A stretch of 64,000 bases of DNA from Algoriphagus litoralis (GTDB lineage: Bacteria > Bacteroidota > Bacteroidia > Cytophagales > Cyclobacteriaceae): assembly GCF_003259255.1 (NCBI RefSeq), contig NZ_QGOL01000009.1, positions 124,001 to 188,000 of the forward strand. Reading direction: 5' to 3'. The notes under the pieces were generated by a model. The model saw nothing but the letters and a program-made list of their open reading frames with translations. It searched no databases and was not told the origin of the DNA. This document shows positions 1-8,094 of this stretch, piece by piece. Each line of letters starts with the position of its first letter. Within the stretch, counting starts at the first letter, position 1. A program made the translations under genes and the position numbers.

Positions 1-705
1 CTTGGCCATGATTTGAGAGGACCTGTTTCTCAGGTTAAATCTGTGGTTGATTTGCTTTTGGCAGGCCATCTTTCCCAGCAAGAATTCAATGAATTGCTTC
101 ATGTCCTGAACAAAGACATTGACTCGGTGAATTTCACTTTGAACAATACGCTCAAGTGGTCCATGGCTCAGATGGATGGTTTTCAAGTCAATATTACTAC
201 GATTGATCTCAGAGAAGTAGTCGATAACTCACTTAATCTGTTGCAGGCATCAATCAAAGAAAAAGAGCTGTCAATCTTCAACCAAATGGAATCAAAAGTT
301 GAGGTGAATGCAGATCAGGATCTGATGGAGGTAGTGGTACGAAATATCCTCAATAACGCCGTGAAGTTTTCAAATCCGAATGATGCCATTACCATTTTTT
401 CCGAAAAAGATGACAATTGGGCCTATTGGTGCGTCATGGATCAGGGAATCGGGATGACAGAGGAGCAAATCCAACTTTTGCTGTCTGACTCCTATACACT
501 CACCAAATCCCGCCTAGGTACGAACAAAGAAAAAGGATCAGGCCTAGGACTTCAGCTTGCAAAAGAATTCACCAGAAAATGCGGGGGAGATATATCTATT
601 GAAAGTCATCTTGGTCATGGTACGAAATTCTGTGTCCGCCTTCCTCTGGCCAAGTCAGTCGTGAAAAGTCAATCCTTCAGTGGCCAAGAAGAGCTCAGGA
701 CTTAG
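1..705 (+). CDS. Sensor histidine kinase, C-terminal part (5' end outside window)
   Basis: Transmitter module of a two-component sensor kinase. The reading frame is open from base 1, so the gene starts upstream. The first visible residues, LGHDLRGP, are an H-box with the phospho-accepting His at bases 7-9. HATPase motifs follow: an N-box (RNILNNAVKF), a G1 box (DQGIGM) and a G2 box (GSGLGLQLAKEF). The order HisKA then HATPase_c is the standard kinase core. The sensory domain and partner regulator are not visible. The 3' end overlaps the convergent gene at 655-1527 by 51 bp. Kinase identity is firm; the signal cannot be inferred. Confidence 0.93.
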   Translation, partial: LGHDLRGPVSQVKSVVDLLLAGHLSQQEFNELLHVLNKDIDSVNFTLNNTLKWSMAQMDGFQVNITTIDLREVVDNSLNLLQASIKEKELSIFNQMESKVEVNADQDLMEVVVRNILNNAVKFSNPNDAITIFSEKDDNWAYWCVMDQGIGMTEEQIQLLLSDSYTLTKSRLGTNKEKGSGLGLQLAKEFTRKCGGDISIESHLGHGTKFCVRLPLAKSVVKSQSFSGQEELRT

Positions 706-1527
706 AATTTCTTTGATGATTCCTAGAGTTCTCATTGTCTGCATAATCGAATTTAATTTCGCTCTCGAGATTTCGTTAGAAGTACACCAGGAGGTTTGTT
801 TGAGCCATTCTCCCACATCATCCCGATCAAGTTGGTAAAAGTCGGACAGGACCTCAGCCCTATTGGGGTGATCACTGAATGTTTCTGCAATGCTGTAAAC
901 TTGGTCTCGAACTTCAAAAATCGAATTTCCCCAATCAGCCAATGCTTTTTCCGAGGCCACCATGATAAAGCAAGGCCAAGGACTTTGAACTTCCCCGATT
1001 CGATTCATAGTACCATTTTTCACCATAGGTGCTGTGGTGTATTTTTCCCAAAGGAACATCCCTTCATTCCCATTGTCCATAGCCTCTTTGGCACCATCCA
1101 TATTTCCGACTAACTCAAAGGTCAATTCGTCCAAATTCCATTTCTCCCGATTTGCCAGAACCATTGCCATCAGATGAGATCCAGACCCCATTCTGCTGAC
1201 CAAAAAATGCTTCTTTTCTAGTTTTTCCAAATTAGATACCGATGTGCTGGCACCTAAATGGACGCCCCAGGTTAGCGGGGTTTCGACATGATATCCTATC
1301 ATTTTGGAGGGATTACCCGCCTCAAAATCTTTGAGAAAGCTTTCTGTCAATAGGATGGCAATATCGGCTTCATCATTTCGAAGTGCCAAATTCATTTGAC
1401 CCGAACCTCTAGATTCATCGATCCACTGAATCTCAATTCCTTTTTCCTGGAAAGGCTGACTTTGCTCCAATAGCCGAAAGGGATAATTAAAATGCTCAGG
1501 TACTCCGACGATGCGTAGGGTTTTCAT
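655..1527 (-). CDS. Substrate-binding (PBP2-like) domain protein, apparently cytoplasmic
   Basis: A 290-residue protein resembling the periplasmic-binding-protein type 2 fold of NMT1/Ca3427-like proteins. It begins MKTLRIVGVPEHFNYP, and the pattern around residues 45-60 (LALRNDEADIAIL) is typical of solute-binding folds. I chose the ATG at 1527; an upstream TTG would only add an unlikely leader. There is no signal peptide or lipobox, so it is probably cytoplasmic and not an ABC-transporter receptor. It lies 72 bp downstream of the sugar MFS gene, just after a hairpin with a U-run, so it may depend on read-through or its own promoter. The ligand is unknown. Its end overlaps the kinase gene convergently. 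Confidence 0.7.
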   Translation of the reverse strand: MKTLRIVGVPEHFNYPFRLLEQSQPFQEKGIEIQWIDESRGSGQMNLALRNDEADIAILLTESFLKDFEAGNPSKMIGYHVETPLTWGVHLGASTSVSNLEKLEKKHFLVSRMGSGSHLMAMVLANREKWNLDELTFELVGNMDGAKEAMDNGNEGMFLWEKYTTAPMVKNGTMNRIGEVQSPWPCFIMVASEKALADWGNSIFEVRDQVYSIAETFSDHPNRAEVLSDFYQLDRDDVGEWLKQTSWCTSNEISRAKLNSIMQTMRTLGIIKEILSPELFLATEGLTFHD

Positions 1528-1540
1528 AGAATGGGATTTG

Positions 1541-1577
1541 GTGCAAAAATAAAAAGCCAATCCTAGAAAGAATTGGC
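1541..1577 (-). terminator. Rho-independent terminator after the MFS gene
   Basis: On the minus strand GCCAAT and ATTGGC arms (1572-1577 and 1556-1561) enclose a 10-nt loop and are followed by a U-rich run (1541-1555). It lies between the MFS stop and the ATG at 1527, so it may limit expression of the last gene. Confidence 0.6.
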
Positions 1578-1599
1578 CTTTGTGATGGTTTGGTTTTTT

Positions 1600-2925
1600 T
1601 TAGTCGTGGGTGGCAGTCCGGTCAGTTATCAGGAGATTGGACAATCCAGCCAAAATCAACAAGGTTCCTGCTAAAAGCATGGTATTGATTACGGCTTCGC
1701 CAAAGAGGATTTTGTACAGAAAATTCACTCCTCCAAGTGCAGCAATAATCTGGGGAATCACTATAAACATATTGAAAATGCCCATATAGACCCCCATTTT
1801 CTTAGGTTCAACAGAACTGGATAGCATGGCATACGGCATAGATAGAATACTCGCCCAAGCGATACCTACCAGAGAAAAGCAAATATGAAGCATCCATGGC
1901 TCCGAGATGAAGTAGATCAAAATGAAACCTGCGCCACCTGCCATCAGGCTGACCATGTGGAGAAGCTTCCGGTTGATTTTGACTTTGGATGCTACAAAGG
2001 CCAAAATCAAAGCATAAAACATGGATACTAACCCATAGGTCCCCAAGTAATTTCCCACACTGTCAGCGGCATTGTTGTATTCCACTGAAGTCGTATCAGT
2101 AGCCCCAAAAATATGTTCGGTGATGGCCGGAGTCGCAAAACTCCACATGGTGAAAAAGGCAAACCAGGAGAAAAACTGGACCACACCAAGCTGCTTCATC
2201 ACTGTTGGCATGGTAGCTATGTTTTGGACGATTTCCCCAAAGCCGCTGAAAAAGCCTTTATTTTTTGATTTTTCGCGTTCAAATTCATCCAAATCATCAG
2301 GAGGATACTCGTCTGTAGTGAGGATGGTGTATAGAATGGAGGAGAAAAGCACGAGCGCGCCGATAGCAAATGCATATTTCACCGAATCTGGTACCACTCC
2401 CTCAGCAGCGGTATTGGGTACACCGATTTGAGTCATCATCCAGGGTAGGTTGGAGGCCACCCAAGTTCCTATTCCGATGATCAAAGTTTGAACCACAAAA
2501 CCATAGGACCGCTGGAAATCAGGAAGCTTGTCCGCTACCAAAGCCCTAAATGGCTCCATAGAAATATTGATAGATGCATCCAGAATCCAAAGTGCTCCCG
2601 CTGCCATCCAAAGGGCCGATGAATAAGGAGCAAAAAATAAAGCAACGGTAGAAAATAAAGCTCCGACAAAGAAGAACGGTTTTCTACGCCCAAACTTAGG
2701 ATGCCAAGTCCGATCACTCAGGTATCCTACAATTGGTTGGACCAGAAGTCCCGTCAAAGGGGCAGCAATCCAAAGAAAGGGAATGGCGTCCTTGTCTGCT
2801 CCTAAGGTCTGGAAGATCCTGGACATGAATCCACCCTGCAGGGCAAATCCAAACTGTATTCCCAGAAATCCGAAACTCATATTCCAGATTTGCCAGAAAC
2901 TCAGTCGCTTTTTGTTTAGAGTCAT
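1600..2925 (-). CDS. MFS sugar transporter (SLC45/maltose-type)
   Basis: A 441-residue polytopic inner-membrane permease with about 12 hydrophobic segments. A loop after TM2 carries DRTWHPKFGRRKP, the MFS signature form seen in the SLC45/GPH-like sugar transporters that accompany maltose and maltodextrin genes in Bacteroidetes. It probably imports maltose or short maltodextrins across the inner membrane. It sits 36 bp downstream of the GH31 gene in the same orientation, which supports co-transcription and uptake of the GH31 substrate or product. The ATG at 2925 gives a normal N-terminus. The specific substrate is inferred from context. Confidence 0.88.
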   Translation of the reverse strand: MTLNKKRLSFWQIWNMSFGFLGIQFGFALQGGFMSRIFQTLGADKDAIPFLWIAAPLTGLLVQPIVGYLSDRTWHPKFGRRKPFFFVGALFSTVALFFAPYSSALWMAAGALWILDASINISMEPFRALVADKLPDFQRSYGFVVQTLIIGIGTWVASNLPWMMTQIGVPNTAAEGVVPDSVKYAFAIGALVLFSSILYTILTTDEYPPDDLDEFEREKSKNKGFFSGFGEIVQNIATMPTVMKQLGVVQFFSWFAFFTMWSFATPAITEHIFGATDTTSVEYNNAADSVGNYLGTYGLVSMFYALILAFVASKVKINRKLLHMVSLMAGGAGFILIYFISEPWMLHICFSLVGIAWASILSMPYAMLSSSVEPKKMGVYMGIFNMFIVIPQIIAALGGVNFLYKILFGEAVINTMLLAGTLLILAGLSNLLITDRTATHD

Positions 2926-2961
2926 TTTGGGTTGAGTGGGTTAGAGGTATTGTTTGGTGGA

Positions 2962-5400
2962 TTAGTTGAGTCCTGTGATAGAGAAAGCGGACAGGCTATG
3001 ATCAAGTTCAAGGTATGGAAGATCTTTGATCTCGAAATAGGGGTGTTCGTTTTCTGGAAGAGGGTCAAATTCTGTCAGTCTTTCCAAGAATGCAAAATCC
3101 TCTTTTTTCAATGGGAAAAGAGCTCCATCCACAGTGACAGAAGCTGAGTCAAACCCATGGAAATAAATTTTCAGTTTCTTAAAATCACTACTGTAACTTC
3201 CCTCTGCTGTGCCGAATGCCAAAGAATTTGATTCGGGATGATAGCTTATGGTTCGCTTCAAAAAGTCACCTTGTAGATACTCCAATCCTTCTCCGGCATC
3301 TTCATAGTGCAGAAATTCAGATCCTTTTTCGCCTTTATAAACATGAATTCTCAGGACTCCATCAGTTTTTTGTCCAGTAAATTCTACATCAGATTGCATG
3401 GTAAGCATCTGACCACCTTTGACAAAAACAGGGAGATAATTGAGCGGACAATCTTTGTAAATCGTGCCCTTTCCGTGATACTTTTTGTCCGTGTATAAAT
3501 AATACCAGTCTCCTTCAGGCAAATAAACTTTGGTGATTTCTTTGGTGCTCTCCACCGGAGCGACCAGCAGTGAATCACAGAAGAGGTATTCATTTTGGTA
3601 AGCCGTCAAGTAGATTTTTTCATCTTGAGGATATTGGATTGCTAGACTTTCAGAAATTGGTAAGCCGGTGATGCTACTTAAGTAAAACTTGCTGTAGATG
3701 GTGGGTAAAAATCTATATCTCAGCTTCATATAGTTTCTACTAATCTCCTCCACTTCCTCACCGAATGCCCAAGGTTCGGCATCATTGCTATTGATCATAG
3801 AATGAGCTCGATAGAACGGTGCAAAAGCACCTATACTCATCCAGCGAGCAAAAAGTGATTTGGTGGATTCTCCTGCAAAACCTCCCACATCATAGCCTGC
3901 AAATGATACACCGCTCAATCCTAAACTATTTACCAGCCGGATGCCTGCAAGCATGTGTTCTTCAGAAGCAACATTGTCACCAGTCCATGCTGCTGCAAAT
4001 CGCTGGATTCCTGCAAATCCCGATCGGGTTAAGACGAAAGGCCGTTTGTCAGGATTTTGGAAGGCCGCACCTTCCTGTGCGCTTCGGGCCATCTGCATCC
4101 CGTAGATATTTCTTGCTTTTCTGTGAGAGGCTTTTTCACCTTCGTATTCAAATTCGATCAGATTCGGCGTGAACTGCCCCCAGGAAGCTGGTTCGTTCAT
4201 ATCTGTCCAGAATCCGTCCACTCCGGCTTCGGTGTAAAAAGCCATTTTTTCTGCCCACCAAGTTCGGGTTTCTGCTTTGGTGAAATCTGGAAATCCACAC
4301 CAGCCCGGCCAAACTTGTCCTTCATAAATTTTTCCGTCGGGATATTTTACAAAGAGATCCTGTTCCAATCCCTCTTCAAATGGGAAATAATCACGCTGAG
4401 TTTTGATTCCGGGATCCATGATGACAACTACTTTGAACCCTTTTTCTTTGAGCCGGGAGATCATGGCTTTTGGATCTGAAAATTTTTCCCCATCAAAAGT
4501 GAAAACCTTGTAGCCTTCCATATGATGGATATCCAGATAGATCACATCGGCGGGCATCTTTTTGTCCCGAAAAGTCTGGGCAACAGTATATACTTCTGAG
4601 TCTGGATAATATGAGTATCGACATTGCTGGAAGCCCAAGGCCCATTTGGGAGGCATCTGCATCCTGCCAGTCAAGGATGTGTAGGCTTTGATTATTTCAG
4701 CCACAGAAGGCTGAAAAATATAATAGTAATCCAAATCTCCATCCTCAGCACTGAAGTATACAAAGCGATTGTTTGAAGCACCAAAATTAAAAACGGATTT
4801 GTGGGTGTTGTCGAAATAGATCCCATAAGCTCCTTTATCATGAACTCCGATATAAAATGGAATACTCATGTACAGCGGATCATCCCCGATACCGTATCCG
4901 AAATAATCCGTGTTCCAATTGGTGTAGGCTCTACCTGATCGATCCAGGTTTCCGGTTTTTTCCCCGAGTCCAATAAATCGCTCATGCTCTTGTACCTGCT
5001 TGTAAGCGGTCACTTCTGACCCAATCCAAGCCGTACCCAGTGTATCGTCTGCATTCAGTAGGTTTCCATTTCTGTCAAAAAATGAAATGGAGAAATTATC
5101 CAAATCTAAATTCAGCGCGATTAGAGTAGTGGATATTTCCAGTTGATTCCCTTTTTGTTCAATTGAAAAATCGACCTGAGCTGGCTCAGAAATTACGGAA
5201 TAGGGGTTTGATTCAAAGGAATCAAATCTGCTGGCTTGAATCCTGATAATTCCCTCTTGGAATACGGAAATCCGAAACCGGGCAAACTCACTGTGTCCTT
5301 CGATACCTGTTTCTGTTTGTATCCATTCTTGGATTCTCCCAAAACTCTGATGACGAGATGAATTGTGTGAAGTTTTCGGAACAGAGCTTTTACTATTCAT
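2962..5400 (-). CDS. Glycoside hydrolase family 31 alpha-glucosidase
   Basis: An 812-residue GH31 enzyme hydrolysing terminal alpha-glucosidic bonds of maltodextrins. The catalytic nucleophile lies in DGFWTDMNEP (Asp400) and the likely acid/base in WTGDN (Asp475). An N-terminal beta-sandwich (residues about 20-240, with GLGEKTG) precedes the barrel; C-terminal beta domains follow. I start at the ATG at 5400; the frame extends to a TTG at 5412, which is less likely. No convincing signal peptide is seen, so it is cytoplasmic or periplasmic. It follows the LacI-type regulator across a 192-bp gap holding a palindromic CAAACGTTTG operator, and leads a unit with the MFS gene. Enzyme family is firm; substrate is inferred from context. 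Confidence 0.93.
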   Translation of the reverse strand: MNSKSSVPKTSHNSSRHQSFGRIQEWIQTETGIEGHSEFARFRISVFQEGIIRIQASRFDSFESNPYSVISEPAQVDFSIEQKGNQLEISTTLIALNLDLDNFSISFFDRNGNLLNADDTLGTAWIGSEVTAYKQVQEHERFIGLGEKTGNLDRSGRAYTNWNTDYFGYGIGDDPLYMSIPFYIGVHDKGAYGIYFDNTHKSVFNFGASNNRFVYFSAEDGDLDYYYIFQPSVAEIIKAYTSLTGRMQMPPKWALGFQQCRYSYYPDSEVYTVAQTFRDKKMPADVIYLDIHHMEGYKVFTFDGEKFSDPKAMISRLKEKGFKVVVIMDPGIKTQRDYFPFEEGLEQDLFVKYPDGKIYEGQVWPGWCGFPDFTKAETRTWWAEKMAFYTEAGVDGFWTDMNEPASWGQFTPNLIEFEYEGEKASHRKARNIYGMQMARSAQEGAAFQNPDKRPFVLTRSGFAGIQRFAAAWTGDNVASEEHMLAGIRLVNSLGLSGVSFAGYDVGGFAGESTKSLFARWMSIGAFAPFYRAHSMINSNDAEPWAFGEEVEEISRNYMKLRYRFLPTIYSKFYLSSITGLPISESLAIQYPQDEKIYLTAYQNEYLFCDSLLVAPVESTKEITKVYLPEGDWYYLYTDKKYHGKGTIYKDCPLNYLPVFVKGGQMLTMQSDVEFTGQKTDGVLRIHVYKGEKGSEFLHYEDAGEGLEYLQGDFLKRTISYHPESNSLAFGTAEGSYSSDFKKLKIYFHGFDSASVTVDGALFPLKKEDFAFLERLTEFDPLPENEHPYFEIKDLPYLELDHSLSAFSITGLN

Positions 5401-5544
5401 GGATGGAGGCAAGGAAAATTCTAAATGACTGCCGCTAAAATAGCTAGTAAACCGAATATAAAAATCAAAAAGTCGGCGGTGAAAATCTGTTCAAACTCCT
5501 CCTAGACTGGATTGAACCTGCCTTATTCCGAATTCAGGACTATT

Positions 5545-5554
5545 CAAACGTTTG
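5545..5554. promoter_or_regulatory. LacI-family operator upstream of the GH31 gene
   Basis: A perfect 10-bp palindrome CAAACGTTTG with a flanking GCA, matching the central-CG operators of LacI/GalR regulators. It lies in the gap between the LacI-type gene and GH31 and shares the CAAACG core with sites at 6753-6778 on the other side of the regulator gene. The likely ligand is the adjacent LacI-type protein. Confidence 0.65.
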
Positions 5555-5592
5555 CATTTTAGGAAGGCAATTGATAAGAATTTTCTTTTTTT

Positions 5593-6621
5593 TTATCGAA
5601 CAGAGGATTTTCTGATCAATAGCTCGGTGTCAAGCACCACTGAATTGGAAAATTCATGGAGCTGGATCTTTTTTTCAACTAGGTCTAACAGGATTTCAGT
5701 TGCTTTGGCGCCCATGTTGAAACCAGGCTGAGCTACAGAGGTCAGCGTAGGGTCAATCATGGAGCAAAACTGCCAGTTGCTGAACCCAACGATCCCGACA
5801 TCTTCGGGAACTCGCAGTCCCGCTGCCTTGCAGGCAAGCATCGCTCCAACTGCCGCCATATCATTATTTGCAAAAAATGCATCGGGTTTCTTTTTGAACG
5901 ATTTCAGGATTTCAGTTGTCGTTTTTTGAGCTTCATCATCTGTTCCTAGGGTACATTCAACAATAAACTCAGGATCCGGAGTGAATCCATGGTCAATCAG
6001 TGCATTGGTATAGCCTCTTTGGCGTTCTCTTGAAATATTCAAATTGGATGGCCCTGAGAGGTGGACGATATTTCTATACCCCTGTCGGAGTAGATGCTTT
6101 GTAGCTTCATAGGCGCCACTGTAATCGTCGACAGTCACTGTGATCGCTTGTTCGATATTGGGCACCCGGTCAAAAAAAACAATAGGAAATCCTTTGTCCA
6201 GTAGCTGGCTGAAATGATCAAAATTCGTGGTTTCCTTTGAATAGCTGACCAAAACGCCATCGATCTGATTTGCTAGCATCGTGTCAATACTGGATTTTTC
6301 ACGAACTAATTTTTCATTGGTCTGAGTAAGAATCACCTTATATCCTCTATCAAATGCTACTTCTTCAATTCCACTGATCACTGTCGAAAAGAAAAAGTGC
6401 ACCACTTCCGGGATGATCACCCCAATCGTAAATGAACGCCCCTTTTGGAGTGAGAGTGCAATAGCGTTTGGGCGATAGTTCATTTTATCGGCCAGTTCCT
6501 TCACTCTTCTTTTTGTCTCATCGCTTATACCAGGATAGTCTTTTAATGCCCTGGAAACAGTGGAGGAGGAGACTTTGAGTTCCCGTGCAATATCTTTAAT
6601 AGTGACTTGGTCGAGTTTCAT
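5593..6621 (-). CDS. LacI/GalR-family transcriptional regulator
   Basis: A 342-residue repressor or activator. Residues about 6-50 form the LacI helix-turn-helix and hinge (TIKDIARELKVSSSTVSRAL; NYRPNAIALSLQ), followed by a periplasmic-binding-protein-like effector domain (IGVIIPEV at about 68; VFFDR; GSNDMAAVGA-like FFANNDMAAVGAML). It is divergent from the SusE-like lipoprotein and upstream of GH31, and CAAACG operators flank it on both sides, so it probably controls both arms of the alpha-glucan locus and possibly itself. The effector is likely maltose or a maltodextrin, an inference from context. The end codon and start ATG are unambiguous. Confidence 0.93.
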   Translation of the reverse strand: MKLDQVTIKDIARELKVSSSTVSRALKDYPGISDETKRRVKELADKMNYRPNAIALSLQKGRSFTIGVIIPEVVHFFFSTVISGIEEVAFDRGYKVILTQTNEKLVREKSSIDTMLANQIDGVLVSYSKETTNFDHFSQLLDKGFPIVFFDRVPNIEQAITVTVDDYSGAYEATKHLLRQGYRNIVHLSGPSNLNISRERQRGYTNALIDHGFTPDPEFIVECTLGTDDEAQKTTTEILKSFKKKPDAFFANNDMAAVGAMLACKAAGLRVPEDVGIVGFSNWQFCSMIDPTLTSVAQPGFNMGAKATEILLDLVEKKIQLHEFSNSVVLDTELLIRKSSVR

Positions 6622-6962
6622 AAATTATACTATTCCCAGAATAAATTTAATGAGATCCTAAATACTCCCATTTGAAAAGGCGCAATCGATTTTTTAACAT
6701 TTTTTTCAAAGTACCAAAAAATTATTTACCAAGGGAAAAAAATGTTTGGGGATGCAAACGTTACCGCAAACGTGTGCATTAAAAAATTCTTTTGAAATCG
6801 ATTTCCTTGTGTTGCTTCAATTGAAAACCTGTTTTAAGTTTTCATAAAACAAACTATTTCACTTTTAAATGAGGATTAAGTTTTTAGAATCAATCAGATT
6901 AAAAAGTGAAAAAATGTAATAATTCTAAGAAAATCTAAAGTCAATTTAACAACTCAAAATTT
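6622..6962. promoter_or_regulatory. Divergent control region between the LacI-type regulator and susE-like gene
   Basis: A 341-bp AT-rich region without a gene. It holds two LacI-type sites (6753-6778), a palindrome AATCGATT at 6684-6691, a longer one AAATCGATTT at 6795-6804, and a TAAGTTTT box at 6877-6884 that is one base off the Bacteroidetes TAnnTTTG -7 element and could drive the plus-strand genes. The role of the ATCGAT palindromes is not known. Confidence 0.6.
6753..6778. promoter_or_regulatory. Tandem LacI-family operators
   Basis: Two imperfect copies of TGCAAACGTTTGCA lie end to end: TGCAAACGTTACCG (6753-6766) and CGCAAACGTGTGCA (6765-6778). Both share the CAAACG core with the perfect palindrome at 5545-5554. 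They are about 130 bp upstream of the regulator start and 185 bp upstream of the SusE-like gene. Confidence 0.65.
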
Positions 6963-8003
6963 ATGAAAGCAATTCGACAAATTGGATGGGTAGCTACGCT
7001 TATTCCCATACTTCTGGCCTGCGACAATTATGAAATGCCGCCAATTATCCCTCAGACCGGTGCTGCTCTTTCAAGCCCAGCCCCAGGCTCTTCCATCGTT
7101 TTGGAAAAAGATGGCGCAGATGAAGCAGATATTGAATTCACTGTGACCGCTGCTGATTTTGGTACCACAGGAACTGTAAAATACCAGCTTCAGATGGATT
7201 TGGCAGGTGCAAATTTTGCCGCTCCAGTAGACTTGGGGGCTGAATCAGAGTCCAATATTCTAGCGGTAAATGTAGCAGAGCTAAATGAAGCCTTGTTGGC
7301 CAAAGGTCTTCCATTCGAGGTAGCATCCAATGTTGATTTCCGTGTGAAAGCTTCCATCAACCTACCACTCGCTCCGATTTTCGGTGATCCTATCACTTTA
7401 TTAGTGACTCCCTATGATGCTACTGTGGCATTTCCAGTGATGTATGTGCCAGGTGATTATCAGGGCTGGGATCCAGCCAATACAATGACAGTTCTTTATT
7501 CAGAAAACTTTGACAATAAATTCAAAGGCTTTGTTCACATTATCGGAGGTTCAAGAGAATTCAAGGTAAATGAAGGTCCAAATTGGGACGTGAACTACGG
7601 TGATACAGGAGCTGACCTGACGTTGGACAGAGACGGTGACAACATCAAAGTAAAAGATGATGGTACGTATGAACTCAATGTGGATTTGGGAACTAAAACC
7701 TACACCATCAGTGCTCCAAAAAGATGGGGAATCGTAGGTGATGCTACCGCTGGAGGTTGGGATGCGGATACACCAATGGATGCATTCGACAAAGTGACCA
7801 ATTCACTCAAAATCACGACAGACTTAAAGGCGGGAGAGATGAAATTCAGAGCTAATAATAACTGGGATTTCAACTTTGGAGGAAGCAATGGAGAGTTGAC
7901 AGCTGGTGGAGCTAACATTCCTGTGGCGGAAGCAGGTAATTACACCATTACACTGTATTTTGGTGCTGAGGGTGTTGCTACCTACACCCTTACCAAAAAT
8001 TAA
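6963..8003 (+). CDS. SusE/SusF-like outer-membrane starch-binding lipoprotein
   Basis: A 346-residue lipoprotein with an N-terminal signal and lipobox ending ILLACDN (Cys20). Residues about 35-140 form a SusE-type Ig-like module, with the conserved pattern of alternating strands and VKYQLQMDLAG. Two repeated starch-binding-like modules follow, each opening with a short beta strand and Trp-rich loop (PGDYQGWDPA at about 163; VGDATAGGWDADTP at about 258). It should be anchored on the outer membrane and bind alpha-glucan chains. It is first in a plus-strand unit with two amylases. SusE genes normally follow susC and susD; neither is present here, which is odd. Family assignment is good; ligand is inferred from the cluster. 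Confidence 0.83.
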   Translation: MKAIRQIGWVATLIPILLACDNYEMPPIIPQTGAALSSPAPGSSIVLEKDGADEADIEFTVTAADFGTTGTVKYQLQMDLAGANFAAPVDLGAESESNILAVNVAELNEALLAKGLPFEVASNVDFRVKASINLPLAPIFGDPITLLVTPYDATVAFPVMYVPGDYQGWDPANTMTVLYSENFDNKFKGFVHIIGGSREFKVNEGPNWDVNYGDTGADLTLDRDGDNIKVKDDGTYELNVDLGTKTYTISAPKRWGIVGDATAGGWDADTPMDAFDKVTNSLKITTDLKAGEMKFRANNNWDFNFGGSNGELTAGGANIPVAEAGNYTITLYFGAEGVATYTLTKN

Positions 8004-8037
8004 TTCAAATTAAGAATACCCAGTATAACTAAGACGG

Positions 8038-8070
8038 ACCGGCTTTTTGGATCTACTCCAGAAAGCCGGT
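8038..8070 (+). terminator. Intergenic hairpin between the SusE-like and amylase genes
   Basis: A 9-bp GC-rich stem ACCGGCTTT / AAAGCCGGT plus a TGG/CCA extension. It lacks a strong U-run, so it may be a partial terminator or mRNA-stabilising structure setting different levels of the lipoprotein and the amylase. Confidence 0.45.
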
Positions 8071-8094
8071 TAGTCATTTTCATTTAATTCAACT

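Noticed and set aside
655-1527. ABC-transporter periplasmic receptor for the glucan locus
   Set aside because: It lacks a signal peptide and lipobox and there are no permease or ATPase genes next to it.
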